Part shown: positions 10,392 to 17,382 of the stretch, in pieces | Numbering within the stretch: position 1 is the first letter of the stretch | How the letters are laid out: each line of letters begins with the position of its first letter | Source of the DNA: Sporosarcina sp. ZBG7A | GTDB lineage: Bacteria > Bacillota > Bacilli > Bacillales_A > Planococcaceae | Assembly (NCBI RefSeq): GCF_000813425.1 | Contig: NZ_JWIB01000023.1 | Location: 1-53,997, forward strand | Direction: 5' to 3' | Length of the DNA: 53,997 nucleotides | Notes under the pieces: model-generated | Told to the model about the DNA's origin: nothing | What the model saw: only the letters and a program-made list of their open reading frames with translations | Database searches by the model: none | Program-made: the position numbers and the translations under genes

Positions 10392-11795
10392 TTATTGCTG
10401 CCAAACCATCATCAGTATGTACGCCTGATCAGAAGACGTTTGTTTAGTAAATGATTCGCTGTATCGCACGCCGGGAATTGCACAGATGTCACCCTGCTCA
10501 GATACGACGACAGGAAGTCTGTCTCGTTCCGATTGTTTGACTTTCTCATCAATCAGCAGACGACTCAACCGTTTAGGGTGCTCCATTCCACGTAATCGGA
10601 TCCGGTCTCCAGATCGTCTCGATCGAATTCCAGAAGGTAACTCCCCTTCTTCCGATTGGAAATAACGCCAGTCGGTCACACCTTCTAGCGTGGCTGGTTC
10701 AACAGCTGAGGACTTGCACCAACGCAATCTCATCTGTCCCCATTGAACCCATTCGTTCGGTGGAAATGGGACGATTTGGTTCATCGGCTCTTCTTCCTCA
10801 CAAACAAACGTTGAAACTCCATAGTCTCTTTGTAACGACCACTTTTCCGGAAGGCTAATTGACGCACTCCCCGTGTCAGCAGACAACTGACGAATGAGCT
10901 GATTCAACAAGTCGGCATTGTAAATTGCAGGTATAGTTTCCCCATTGTAAAGATACTTTAATAGTAGAGGAACTGCCCTCTTTTGTAAAGCGGGGTGCAT
11001 GGTACGGAATGTAGCTGAATGGATAACAGGCACCCCTTTATCCGTAAAGGTTAAAAGGCCTTCCAGATGTTCTTTTGCCAGTCCTTCCAGAAACTCATCC
11101 TCTTCTTGAAGTGTCGCCGCCATACGTACAGAATTCTCAGCGGTCATGAGATTTTCAGTTAACATTACAGGGACGATGTGATGACGGTACCGATTGCGGG
11201 TATAATCATCTTTTTCATTGCTTGGATCTTCTCTAAACGGTAGCTTGTGTAACCTAGCATACTCATACAAGTCTGTTTTCATAAGCGACAAAAACGGTCG
11301 GATGAGAAGTCCCTCCCCAAAAGGACGGGAAACAGGCATTCCTTGTGGTCTTTTCCCTTTAGCAAGCTGCATTAAAATCGTTTCTAGTTGGTCTTCTGCA
11401 TGATGAGCAACAGCAAGAACAGTAAATCCTTCATTCTGCATCGTTTCTTCAAATAACGCGTAGCGTCCGGTGCGGCAAACTTCTTGAACATTTCCCCCAT
11501 GTGCTTCCAGTAAATCCGGAACCGGTAAGGCAGTTCCGTAAAACGGTACTTGAAGACTATCGCAAAGTATCCGAACAACTTCACCATCGAGTGCAGATTC
11601 CTCTCCTCGAAGACAGTGATCTACGTGGATGGCCCCTATTTCGATTTCCAGTCTCTCGTGTTGCGAGCTTAAAAAATGTAATAGGGCGACCGAGTCGACT
11701 CCTCCTGAGCATGCAATTAGCACTCGGTCACCTTTATTCAACAAACGTTCCTGGCGGATGAAGGCCAGAACCTTTTTGTATAGCTTATCCTTCAT
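10392..11795 (-). CDS. tilS: tRNA(Ile)-lysidine synthase
   Basis: Modifies C34 of the CAU anticodon of tRNA-Ile2 to lysidine so that it reads AUA. The N-terminal PP-loop ATPase motif SGGVDSVALLHF (about 25-36) and HVDHCLRG (about 58-65) are intact, followed by the TilS substrate-binding and C-terminal domains. The 467-residue length is normal. ATG 11795 is preceded by GGAGGTGG. It follows spoIIE by only 27 bp; the yabS and yabT genes found between them in B. subtilis are missing. Confidence 0.96.
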   Translation of the reverse strand: MKDKLYKKVLAFIRQERLLNKGDRVLIACSGGVDSVALLHFLSSQHERLEIEIGAIHVDHCLRGEESALDGEVVRILCDSLQVPFYGTALPVPDLLEAHGGNVQEVCRTGRYALFEETMQNEGFTVLAVAHHAEDQLETILMQLAKGKRPQGMPVSRPFGEGLLIRPFLSLMKTDLYEYARLHKLPFREDPSNEKDDYTRNRYRHHIVPVMLTENLMTAENSVRMAATLQEEDEFLEGLAKEHLEGLLTFTDKGVPVIHSATFRTMHPALQKRAVPLLLKYLYNGETIPAIYNADLLNQLIRQLSADTGSASISLPEKWSLQRDYGVSTFVCEEEEPMNQIVPFPPNEWVQWGQMRLRWCKSSAVEPATLEGVTDWRYFQSEEGELPSGIRSRRSGDRIRLRGMEHPKRLSRLLIDEKVKQSERDRLPVVVSEQGDICAIPGVRYSESFTKQTSSDQAYILMMVWQQ

Positions 11796-11822
11796 CTTAA
11801 CCACCTCCGCCATTTTCTATCT

Positions 11823-14246
11823 TCATCCTACCACTTTTTGACGAAATAGTGAGGGTGTGCGTACTTTCACACTAGACCATCTTGGAACAATATGGTCTAT
11901 TTTCATGACTAACACGGTACGGTCATCTGCTGTAGTTTTATATTTACGCTCCATTTCCCCCATAATTCGATCCGCTAGCGCATCACACTCGAGATTTGCA
12001 TGGTGCGAAAGAGTTTGACATAACGTCTTCTCCTGCTGTTCTAATAGGACGTCCCCGTTAAACATTCCATCCGTCATCATCACAATAATATCCCCAGACT
12101 TCAACTCTTCGTTCTTTGCTTCTACTGTAAATGATGGTAGAAAACCGAATGGAACGGCTTTACTATCTACACGTAAAAACTCTTCTCCCCTTTTAATGTA
12201 GGTACTCATAGAGCCCGCTTTCCACGACCACAGTCTCCCATCCTGTAAATCGACAAGCGCCAAGTCAAGCGTCGCATACATATCATCCAAACCGTTTAAC
12301 GCCATCATGTAGTGGAGGGTATGCATCGCTGTCTCAGGCCCCATTTTACGATCCAAACATTCGCGCATCAATCGGATTACTTTCTGACTTTCATAGTAGG
12401 CATTCATATCTTGTCCCATCCCATCTGATAGCAACACTGCAGTTAACCCATCATGGATCGGGAACACCTCATACGCATCACCCGCGTAAAACGATCCCCC
12501 TCCTGCGGTTGCGACAACACCATACTGCATCGAAAAACGAACTGCTGATGTAAATGTTAGCTGCAAATGGGCGAATGGCTGCTCTCGCATAAGTGCCTTT
12601 TCAACTTGGAACGGCTCCTGATACATCTCTTCAAGAATCGGTAGAATAAGCCTTTCTGCAACAGTGGTATCTGTTTCAAAGGAGGATCGTCTTTCTGGAA
12701 TGGAGCACACAATGCGCATGGCTCCTTTTTCTTCAGACAAAATGTCGATTTGGAAGAAATCGATATCTTGTGCTCGTAGATTTTTCCCAAGTTCTTCTTC
12801 AGATGGGCGATAAATCGTCACATCTTCTTTAATCTCATTCATCATATTTTCTAGATGCGTACTCATATCCCGTAACTGTAAAGCGAGCATTTTTCTTCCG
12901 TGTTGCAATTGTCCCATCAGCAACCGGTCTGCACCACGCTCTTCCAATTCTTCGAGCAATCCCGTATGACGTACACACTTGTATCTAATTTTCTCTTCCA
13001 CCCTATGACGCGCTGCTTTTTTCGTAGCAGAATACGTCGATTCCCACTCAGAAAGTAAATTCGGAATACTGTCATCATCTGATGCCCAGCATTTAGAGTA
13101 GCGGAAACAAGATCGACACGCACTCGGCGTTTCTTGTACCTGTTCCAATTGACGCGATTCTTGAACAGGGAACTGATCATTCACCATTGTCGACATAAAG
13201 GAGGCGAATTGTTGGAAGTCCGTGAGTTGTTCATCCAACCGTCGCGCCAACCATTGCTGACGTTTTTCTGATAAATCCTGTTGCTCTGGAACGAGTACTT
13301 CGCGGACGGAGGCGAGTCGTTTCGACGGAATAAGAAGAAATAGGAGCGTCGCGGCACCTATTGTCGCAAAATGTGTTTCATCAAGAGGCAACGTCAAGTC
13401 ATATAATAGGAAGAAGACAGATGCAAAGATGCCTCCCGTTGCGACACCTAGCTTTCCGAATCCCTTCATAGAACCAGCTGCGAATCCAGTCATTCCGTAA
13501 ACCGTCATCATTCCGGTGAACGACAGTTCTGCCATCCCTGTAATCGCGGCAATCAGCATGGCGATTGTCGTTGAAAATAACACGCCGCCAGCAAGAGCCG
13601 CAATCAAAATAGCTGTATACAGTAACAACCCCGGGACTGAAATATACCCAATAATCAGATTGTTCATGCCTGTTGTTGCCATAGCAGCTACGATACACGC
13701 TGCCCCGAGTTGTTCTGCTCGCCATGGCGTATACAGCAACTTATCCACTTGCGGAAATGCGATGAAAAGAAAGACTGTCATAAGTAAGGCAAGCAATGCT
13801 TCAAATCCAATCGCAACCTGTACGGTGAGCGGTGGTTGTCCTGCATACATAATCAATTGCCAAAACACTTGTGTGAAAATAACGGTACCTGCGACAGTAA
13901 GCGGTATGGACTTTCTCGTAAACGGATGTCGAATGACCAAGTTAAATAAAAGCAATTGCAAAATGAAAATAATAGATTGTCCCAAACCGACGAACAAACT
14001 TCCACTGATTCCCCCGATGAATACAGGTAACATATACTTAGGATAGCGCATCGTTGCTAGGGCCCAAACAGGTAAGAAAAATGGTACCGCCGCGTCAAAC
14101 AACACGGCTTGTGATAGAAAGAACGATCCAATCGTGAATAGAAACGTTGTCAGCAAGTGGACTTTCCGTTGTAAGATTGACCCTACTACACCTTGAACTT
14201 GTTGCCACAGTGATCTCTCTGTATTACTACTGATCATCTTCATCAT
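11823..14246 (-). CDS. spoIIE: Stage II sporulation protein E, serine phosphatase
   Basis: Dephosphorylates SpoIIAA-P to release sigma-F in the forespore and interacts with FtsZ at the polar septum. About ten membrane segments fill residues 25-310, then a central regulatory/FtsZ-binding region with a small cysteine cluster (ACRSCFRYSKCW, about 405), then the PP2C domain (about 580-800) with the metal-binding DGMGQD and MMTDGMFNG. The 807-residue size is close to the B. subtilis protein. The start at 14246 was chosen for its GGGGG ribosome site 6 bp upstream; in-frame extension to 14333 has no such site. Confidence 0.96.
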   Translation of the reverse strand: MMKMISSNTERSLWQQVQGVVGSILQRKVHLLTTFLFTIGSFFLSQAVLFDAAVPFFLPVWALATMRYPKYMLPVFIGGISGSLFVGLGQSIIFILQLLLFNLVIRHPFTRKSIPLTVAGTVIFTQVFWQLIMYAGQPPLTVQVAIGFEALLALLMTVFLFIAFPQVDKLLYTPWRAEQLGAACIVAAMATTGMNNLIIGYISVPGLLLYTAILIAALAGGVLFSTTIAMLIAAITGMAELSFTGMMTVYGMTGFAAGSMKGFGKLGVATGGIFASVFFLLYDLTLPLDETHFATIGAATLLFLLIPSKRLASVREVLVPEQQDLSEKRQQWLARRLDEQLTDFQQFASFMSTMVNDQFPVQESRQLEQVQETPSACRSCFRYSKCWASDDDSIPNLLSEWESTYSATKKAARHRVEEKIRYKCVRHTGLLEELEERGADRLLMGQLQHGRKMLALQLRDMSTHLENMMNEIKEDVTIYRPSEEELGKNLRAQDIDFFQIDILSEEKGAMRIVCSIPERRSSFETDTTVAERLILPILEEMYQEPFQVEKALMREQPFAHLQLTFTSAVRFSMQYGVVATAGGGSFYAGDAYEVFPIHDGLTAVLLSDGMGQDMNAYYESQKVIRLMRECLDRKMGPETAMHTLHYMMALNGLDDMYATLDLALVDLQDGRLWSWKAGSMSTYIKRGEEFLRVDSKAVPFGFLPSFTVEAKNEELKSGDIIVMMTDGMFNGDVLLEQQEKTLCQTLSHHANLECDALADRIMGEMERKYKTTADDRTVLVMKIDHIVPRWSSVKVRTPSLFRQKVVG

Positions 14247-14274
14247 CTCATTCCCCCTATGACCTATTGCCGTT

Positions 14275-14307
14275 AGTATACAGGCCCGTTGTCTAATAAT
14301 TTGTCTG
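14275..14307 (-). promoter_or_regulatory. Putative spoIIE promoter with 21-bp spacer
   Basis: Minus strand TATACT (14275-14280) has no -35 at 17 bp, but CAGACA (14302-14307) lies 21 bp upstream. The B. subtilis spoIIE promoter is known for a 21-bp spacer and Spo0A activation. A near Spo0A box, CGTCGAA (one mismatch from TGNCGAA), is further upstream at 14333-14340. Confidence 0.45.
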
Positions 14308-14433
14308 TTTCTGACACCTGGTCCTAAAAACATTTCGACGGTTTACGGGGATGTTTTCAATAGGGAAAGATCAGTAAGTGGACGATGATGACTACGAGCA
14401 ACTTTCTATGCCACACAAAGTTTTTAGAAACCG

Positions 14434-14462
14434 TTGACAGATTGAAAAATAATCTGTATGAT
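14434..14462 (+). promoter_or_regulatory. tRNA-Met promoter
   Basis: Perfect TTGACA (14434-14439), 17-bp spacer, TATGAT (14457-14462) on the plus strand, about 40 bp before the tRNA. Confidence 0.88.
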
Positions 14463-14501
14463 GAATAAGGTCGTGAACAACATGTTGACGCACCCTAATA
14501 C

Positions 14502-14575
14502 GGCGGCGTAGCTCAGCTGGCTAGAGCGTACGGTTCATACCCGTGAGGTCGGGGGTTCGATCCCCTCTGCCGCCA
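14502..14575 (+). tRNA. tRNA-Met (CAU), elongator type
   Basis: A 74-base gene folds into a full cloverleaf: acceptor GGCGGCG/TGCCGCC, D stem GCTC/GAGC, anticodon stem TACGG/CCGTG with loop TTCATAC (CAT at 14536-14538), T stem GGGGG/CCCTC with TTCGATC, discriminator A. It resembles the B. subtilis elongator tRNA-Met from memory. The paired 1-72 position argues against an initiator, and it does not resemble the lysidine-type tRNA-Ile2. CCA is not encoded. It is on the plus strand, opposite to its neighbours, with its own promoter and terminator. Confidence 0.97.
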
Positions 14576-14590
14576 TAAAAATGTTTTGGA

Positions 14591-14622
14591 AAGGACTTGT
14601 CCACTTGGACAAGTCCTTTTTT
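14591..14622 (+). terminator. tRNA-Met terminator
   Basis: Perfect 12-bp stem (14591-14602 with 14607-14618), four-base loop, then TTTT on the plus strand. Confidence 0.93.
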
Positions 14623-14650
14623 GTGCTTACGGATCCTGGTATTGCGAGGG

Positions 14651-14830
14651 ATGATCATATATCTGGGAATGTGATCATAAACTTTGGATTCCGCTCATAA
14701 CTCTTGAATTGTGATCATAAACTCTGCATTCCGCTCATAACTCTCGATTTGTGATCATAAACTCTGCTTTCCGCTCATAAACCTCGATTTGTGATCATAA
14801 AATCTATCTTCCGCTCACAAAGAGAACTCC
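14651..14830. repeat. Array of nine 20-bp units, two types alternating (40-bp super-period)
   Basis: From 14651 the sequence falls into exact 20-base units. One type reads GTGATCATAAACTCTGCATT (14671, 14711, 14751, 14791; a degenerate copy at 14651). The other reads CCGCTCATAACTCTCGATTT (14691, 14731, 14771; a decayed copy at 14811). Both share the core YNATAAACTCT. A 20-base period is not a multiple of three, so it is not coding. It lies between the tRNA terminator and the yabR terminator and is therefore probably little transcribed. Confidence 0.92.
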
Positions 14831-14845
14831 ATCACTCACCAGTTA

Positions 14846-14992
14846 ACTTTCTCCTTCAGTCGTGAGGTATTGCCCGACACTGAGAACAATTTGTTCATCA
14901 GAGAGGAAAGTTTCTCAATCACATCTATGAATTTCTCCGACACAACGTGGAATTTCTCGAAAACGGGACACAATTCAACCGATTTAGGACAT
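14846..14992. repeat. Degenerate array of about seven 21-bp units
   Basis: A second, unrelated array follows with an exact 21-base period. The core AATTTCTC or a variant begins at about 14846, 14867, 14888, 14909, 14930, 14951 and 14972 (TTTCTC at 14848, 14911, 14932 and 14953). The units often continue with CCGACAC or similar. No reading frame with a plausible start is visible. The rest of the interval to the yabR terminator (14993-15104) shows nothing I can name. Confidence 0.65.
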
Positions 14993-15104
14993 TAATTGGT
15001 AGCGCTTCGCTTGTTTTTCGAGAAGTCTCCTTTGCACTAACAATCGAATCCGATCAGAACTGGATCCTCCATCAAATCCAGCAGTTTTCTCATTTTAACC
15101 CAAC

Positions 15105-15143
15105 AAAAAAAGCTGAGTGCACGCAACGCGCATCCTCAGCTTT
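15105..15143 (-). terminator. yabR terminator
   Basis: Minus-strand hairpin AAAGCTGAG ... CTCAGCTTT (arms at 15108-15118 and 15133-15143) followed by a run of T. It lies 70 bp past the yabR stop. Confidence 0.85.
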
Positions 15144-15213
15144 CATCTATAAGACATTTTTTCCTGCATTGAAACAGCTCAAAAGGGTCGTTTCCAACCG
15201 TTCTAAAGCACTT

Positions 15214-15639
15214 TTAGCCTCTGCGTGCTCCGCGTCCTCCGCGTTTCGACTCAGTTGCTCGCTTAAGTGTTGTTAGATTTTCTTCGCTTTCCTTCATGAA
15301 TTTCGCCATTTTCGTCTCGAAATTCTCTGGACGCTCAGGAGGACGTCCCCCTCCCTGACGAGGGCGTGACGGTCGCTGCGGGCGCTGCGGCCGTTGTTCC
15401 GATTCCGGTTTTGCTTTCCGGATCGACAAACCAATCTTGCCATCAGAACCGACGTTCATGACTTTCACTTCAACCATGTCGCCGACTTTTAAATGGTCAT
15501 TAATATCTTTGACGTAGTTGTCTGCCACTTCACTGATGTGGACGAGTCCTGTTACGCCGGTCGGCAATTCAACGAATGCCCCAAAATTTGTAATCCCTGT
15601 CACTTTACCCTCTAGCTTGCTGCCTACTTCAATTGACAT
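15214..15639 (-). CDS. yabR: S1-domain RNA-binding protein (YabR-like)
   Basis: A 141-residue protein with one S1 RNA-binding domain (about residues 3-75, including VTGITNFGAFVELPTGVTGLVHIS) and a disordered basic tail of Arg-Pro-Gln and Arg-Gly repeats (RPQRPQRPSRPRQGGG and GGRGARRG). The fold suggests RNA or ribosome binding; the specific role is not established. Position between divIC and spoIIE matches B. subtilis yabR. It has its own consensus promoter and a structured leader of about 90 bases. Confidence 0.92.
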   Translation of the reverse strand: MSIEVGSKLEGKVTGITNFGAFVELPTGVTGLVHISEVADNYVKDINDHLKVGDMVEVKVMNVGSDGKIGLSIRKAKPESEQRPQRPQRPSRPRQGGGRPPERPENFETKMAKFMKESEENLTTLKRATESKRGGRGARRG

Positions 15640-15729
15640 AAAAAAAATGCTCCTCCTTAGAATTTAAGCGGGCTCCTGTTTCAGAAGCCTAGCAACCGTT
15701 TTTACGGGTCTTGCCTGCGCAAGATTCCT
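15640..15729 (-). ncRNA. Structured 5' leader of yabR (three hairpins)
   Basis: From the predicted start near 15729 the minus-strand leader can form three successive hairpins: CTTGC/GCAAG (15710-15723), CCGT/ACGG (15696-15707) and an 8-bp GGCTTCTG/CAGGAGCC (15671-15689). A short closing helix TAGGA/TTCTA would put the AAGGAGG ribosome site right beside the junction. I do not recognise a known riboswitch class. Confidence 0.45.
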
Positions 15730-15735
15730 ACTTTC

Positions 15736-15763
15736 ATTATATCCAACAAAAAAAGAGTGTCAA
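15736..15763 (-). promoter_or_regulatory. yabR promoter embedded in the divIC terminator
   Basis: Minus strand TTGACA (15758-15763), 16-bp spacer, TATAAT (15736-15741), both hexamers perfect. The -35 lies in the loop of the divIC terminator hairpin. Confidence 0.85.
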
Positions 15764-15776
15764 TAAGACTACTCTT
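15748..15776 (-). terminator. divIC terminator
   Basis: Minus-strand AAAGAGT ... ACTCTTTTTTT forms a 7-bp stem around a 12-base loop with a run of seven T, just past (and touching) the divIC stop codon. Confidence 0.65.
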
Positions 15777-16188
15777 TTCCGTCGTCTTTTTTGTTTAATT
15801 TTTTCTTCCCTTCTGGAAGAGAGAAGATGATTTCATCCTTGTTCGATACAAAGTATTCCTTACGTGCAAGCTTTGCAATGTACTCTTCGTCATCCAGTTT
15901 CAACAACTGCTTCTTGAGTTGTTCTTGCTCACTAGTTTTTACAGCTAGCTGTTCAACCAGTTCCTGTTTTTCTTGTTGTTTTGAGGCCAACATCTTTTTC
16001 TGTTGGTGATTGTAGCTCGCAATGCCTCCGAATGTGACTACGACAATCATTGCAAAAATGAGCAGCTTCACTTTAAGCCGCTTCTTTTGCTTGCGTCGCC
16101 AGTCCTCTTTTCGTTGCATGGAGCGGACATATTCAGTTTCAATCGATGCAACCGATGAGGAAGTGAACTTCCTACCCTTTTGCTCCAT
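15769..16188 (-). CDS. divIC: Cell division protein DivIC (FtsB family)
   Basis: Bitopic divisome protein that pairs with FtsL and DivIB at the septum. A basic cytoplasmic N terminus (about 35 residues) precedes one membrane segment (about 38-58, LLIFAMIVVVTFGGIASY). A coiled coil rich in Lys/Glu/Gln follows (about 60-95) and the conserved EEYIAKLARKEYFVSNKDEIIF ends the domain. About 139 residues, longer than the B. subtilis protein mainly at the termini. A GTG nine bases upstream is an alternative start. It follows yabQ by 56 bp. Confidence 0.93.
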   Translation of the reverse strand: MEQKGRKFTSSSVASIETEYVRSMQRKEDWRRKQKKRLKVKLLIFAMIVVVTFGGIASYNHQQKKMLASKQQEKQELVEQLAVKTSEQEQLKKQLLKLDDEEYIAKLARKEYFVSNKDEIIFSLPEGKKKLNKKDDGKE

Positions 16189-16244
16189 CTCCTGCACATC
16201 CCCTCAATTACAATTTTACAGATATCATAATTATCTAGTATACG

Positions 16245-16712
16245 TTACTTTGGCTTTTTTTTGAAGTGATATCTGAAAAATCTATGATAGATGAATCGAA
16301 AGGGCTGTGACAGAAGCAAAATAATTGCACGAATCACTCGCAATACATATCTGATGAACCAGAAAATCAATCGAAAAACCATTAGGACTGGCCGAATGAG
16401 CAAGGCAATAATAATTCTCCCAAGGAGTCTAAAAGGTTTGTGGAATACTGTTGCATACAACAACAATCCCGACAGCTGGGCGAGCGGGTCGTACATCCGC
16501 CACGCCCCATCTCGAAAGACGAACAACACAGCAAATGCGAAGCATCCGGCAAGTAACCACCCAATTGTTTCAAGCCAAATGGCTCTTCTGCGAATAATGG
16601 ACGCTTTCCCTGTATTGGCAATACCCGTTCCAAGCATATCCATGAATGCACCTGCAATGATTCCTGTTCCAATCATTGCAAGTAAGCTCACAAACTGCGC
16701 GGATATGCTCAT
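16245..16712 (-). CDS. yabQ: Spore cortex protein YabQ
   Basis: A sporulation membrane protein required for cortex formation in B. subtilis, made in the mother cell. The 155 residues have four or so hydrophobic segments: two in the first 70 residues, then one near 80, then a long, very hydrophobic and basic C-terminal half. Its ATG overlaps the yabP stop by four bases (ATGA), the conserved yabP-yabQ pair. Followed by divIC. Confidence 0.88.
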   Translation of the reverse strand: MSISAQFVSLLAMIGTGIIAGAFMDMLGTGIANTGKASIIRRRAIWLETIGWLLAGCFAFAVLFVFRDGAWRMYDPLAQLSGLLLYATVFHKPFRLLGRIIIALLIRPVLMVFRLIFWFIRYVLRVIRAIILLLSQPFRFIYHRFFRYHFKKKPK

Positions 16713-17005
16713 CCGAACAATTTATGGAGGAAATTACGTGAACCAGTCTCTTCTTCATCGTACTGAAGCGTGGCAACAGAGCCTTCGAGTGTGAGAAGTC
16801 CCTTGTCCACATCCAAGTGAACGATGCGTAATTCTTCTCCTTTAATGGTAAGCATCCCTTGCGATGTGCGGACTAAGAACTCTTCCTGGTCAAACCGGTC
16901 AATCGTTTTAACAGATGTAAGATCCATTCGTTTACGGTTCCGCATGGTCACAACGTGATCACCGGATGGAATTGTGTAAGCTGGGCTTTCAGTTTGAGTT
17001 TGCAT
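16709..17005 (-). CDS. yabP: Sporulation protein YabP
   Basis: A 98-residue YabP/YqfC-family protein associated with spore coat or cortex assembly. The family features HVVTMRNRKRMDLTSVKTIDRFDQEEFLV and GEELRIVHLDVDKGLLTLEG are recognisable in part, with beta-strand-rich composition and no signal peptide. It is coupled to yabQ. A mother-cell type promoter may lie in the rqcP terminator region just upstream. Confidence 0.9.
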   Translation of the reverse strand: MQTQTESPAYTIPSGDHVVTMRNRKRMDLTSVKTIDRFDQEEFLVRTSQGMLTIKGEELRIVHLDVDKGLLTLEGSVATLQYDEEETGSRNFLHKLFG

Positions 17006-17037
17006 AGTCTGTCCCCCTGTCTGATTTGTACACTGCC

Positions 17038-17066
17038 ATCCTATGCACGTACAACAAAAAACATGA
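17038..17066 (-). promoter_or_regulatory. Possible sigma-E promoter for yabP-yabQ
   Basis: Minus strand TCATGTTT (17059-17066), 13-bp spacer, CATAGGAT (17038-17045), roughly the sigma-E pattern (KMATATTT, CATACAAT). yabP is sigma-E dependent in B. subtilis. The match is only partial. Confidence 0.35.
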
Positions 17067-17086
17067 CAGGAAGTTTCCTGTCATGT
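17052..17086 (-). terminator. rqcP terminator
   Basis: Minus-strand perfect inverted repeat ACATGACAGGAA/TTCCTGTCATGT (17061-17086) followed by TTTTT, right after the rqcP stop codon. It separates the vegetative mazG-rqcP genes from the sporulation pair yabP-yabQ. Confidence 0.92.
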
Positions 17087-17090
17087 CCAA

Positions 17091-17381
17091 TTAGTCTTCG
17101 TCATCCACGAACTCCGGATCGACTTTTTCAAGTTTTTCTTCTTTCACAATCGTATACATCATCGCCGCATCTTCTTTTTTCGTAGATGCCTTCAACTCGT
17201 TTACCTTAACTGTAACGATCTTTTGGCCGAAGCGAATCGCAAGTTCATTCCCCGGTGCAACGTCCGACGATGCTTTCGCTACTTTTCCATCAATTGTAAT
17301 CCTACCTTGGTCAGCTACTTGTTTCGCAAGAGTTCTACGTTTGATTAACCTTGACACCTTTAGAAATTTATCGAGTCTCAT
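17091..17381 (-). CDS. rqcP: S4-domain RNA-binding protein RqcP (YabO)
   Basis: A 96-residue Hsp15-like S4 protein. The S4 domain spans about residues 1-60 ([33 protein letters not shown]). In B. subtilis RqcP works with RqcH to add C-terminal alanine tails on stalled 60S-like 50S complexes. The tail is acidic ([10 protein letters not shown]). It starts one base after the mazG stop, so translation is probably coupled. Confidence 0.93.
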   Translation of the reverse strand: MRLDKFLKVSRLIKRRTLAKQVADQGRITIDGKVAKASSDVAPGNELAIRFGQKIVTVKVNELKASTKKEDAAMMYTIVKEEKLEKVDPEFVDDED

Positions 17382-17382
17382 T

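Noticed and set aside
13516..14046. 176-codon plus-strand frame
   Set aside because: Antisense shadow of the spoIIE membrane region; no ribosome site or family resemblance.
14651..14830. CRISPR array
   Set aside because: Units are contiguous and degenerate with no unique spacers, and no cas genes are near.
16291..16794. 167-codon plus-strand frame
   Set aside because: Antisense of yabQ and yabP, with no start signals.
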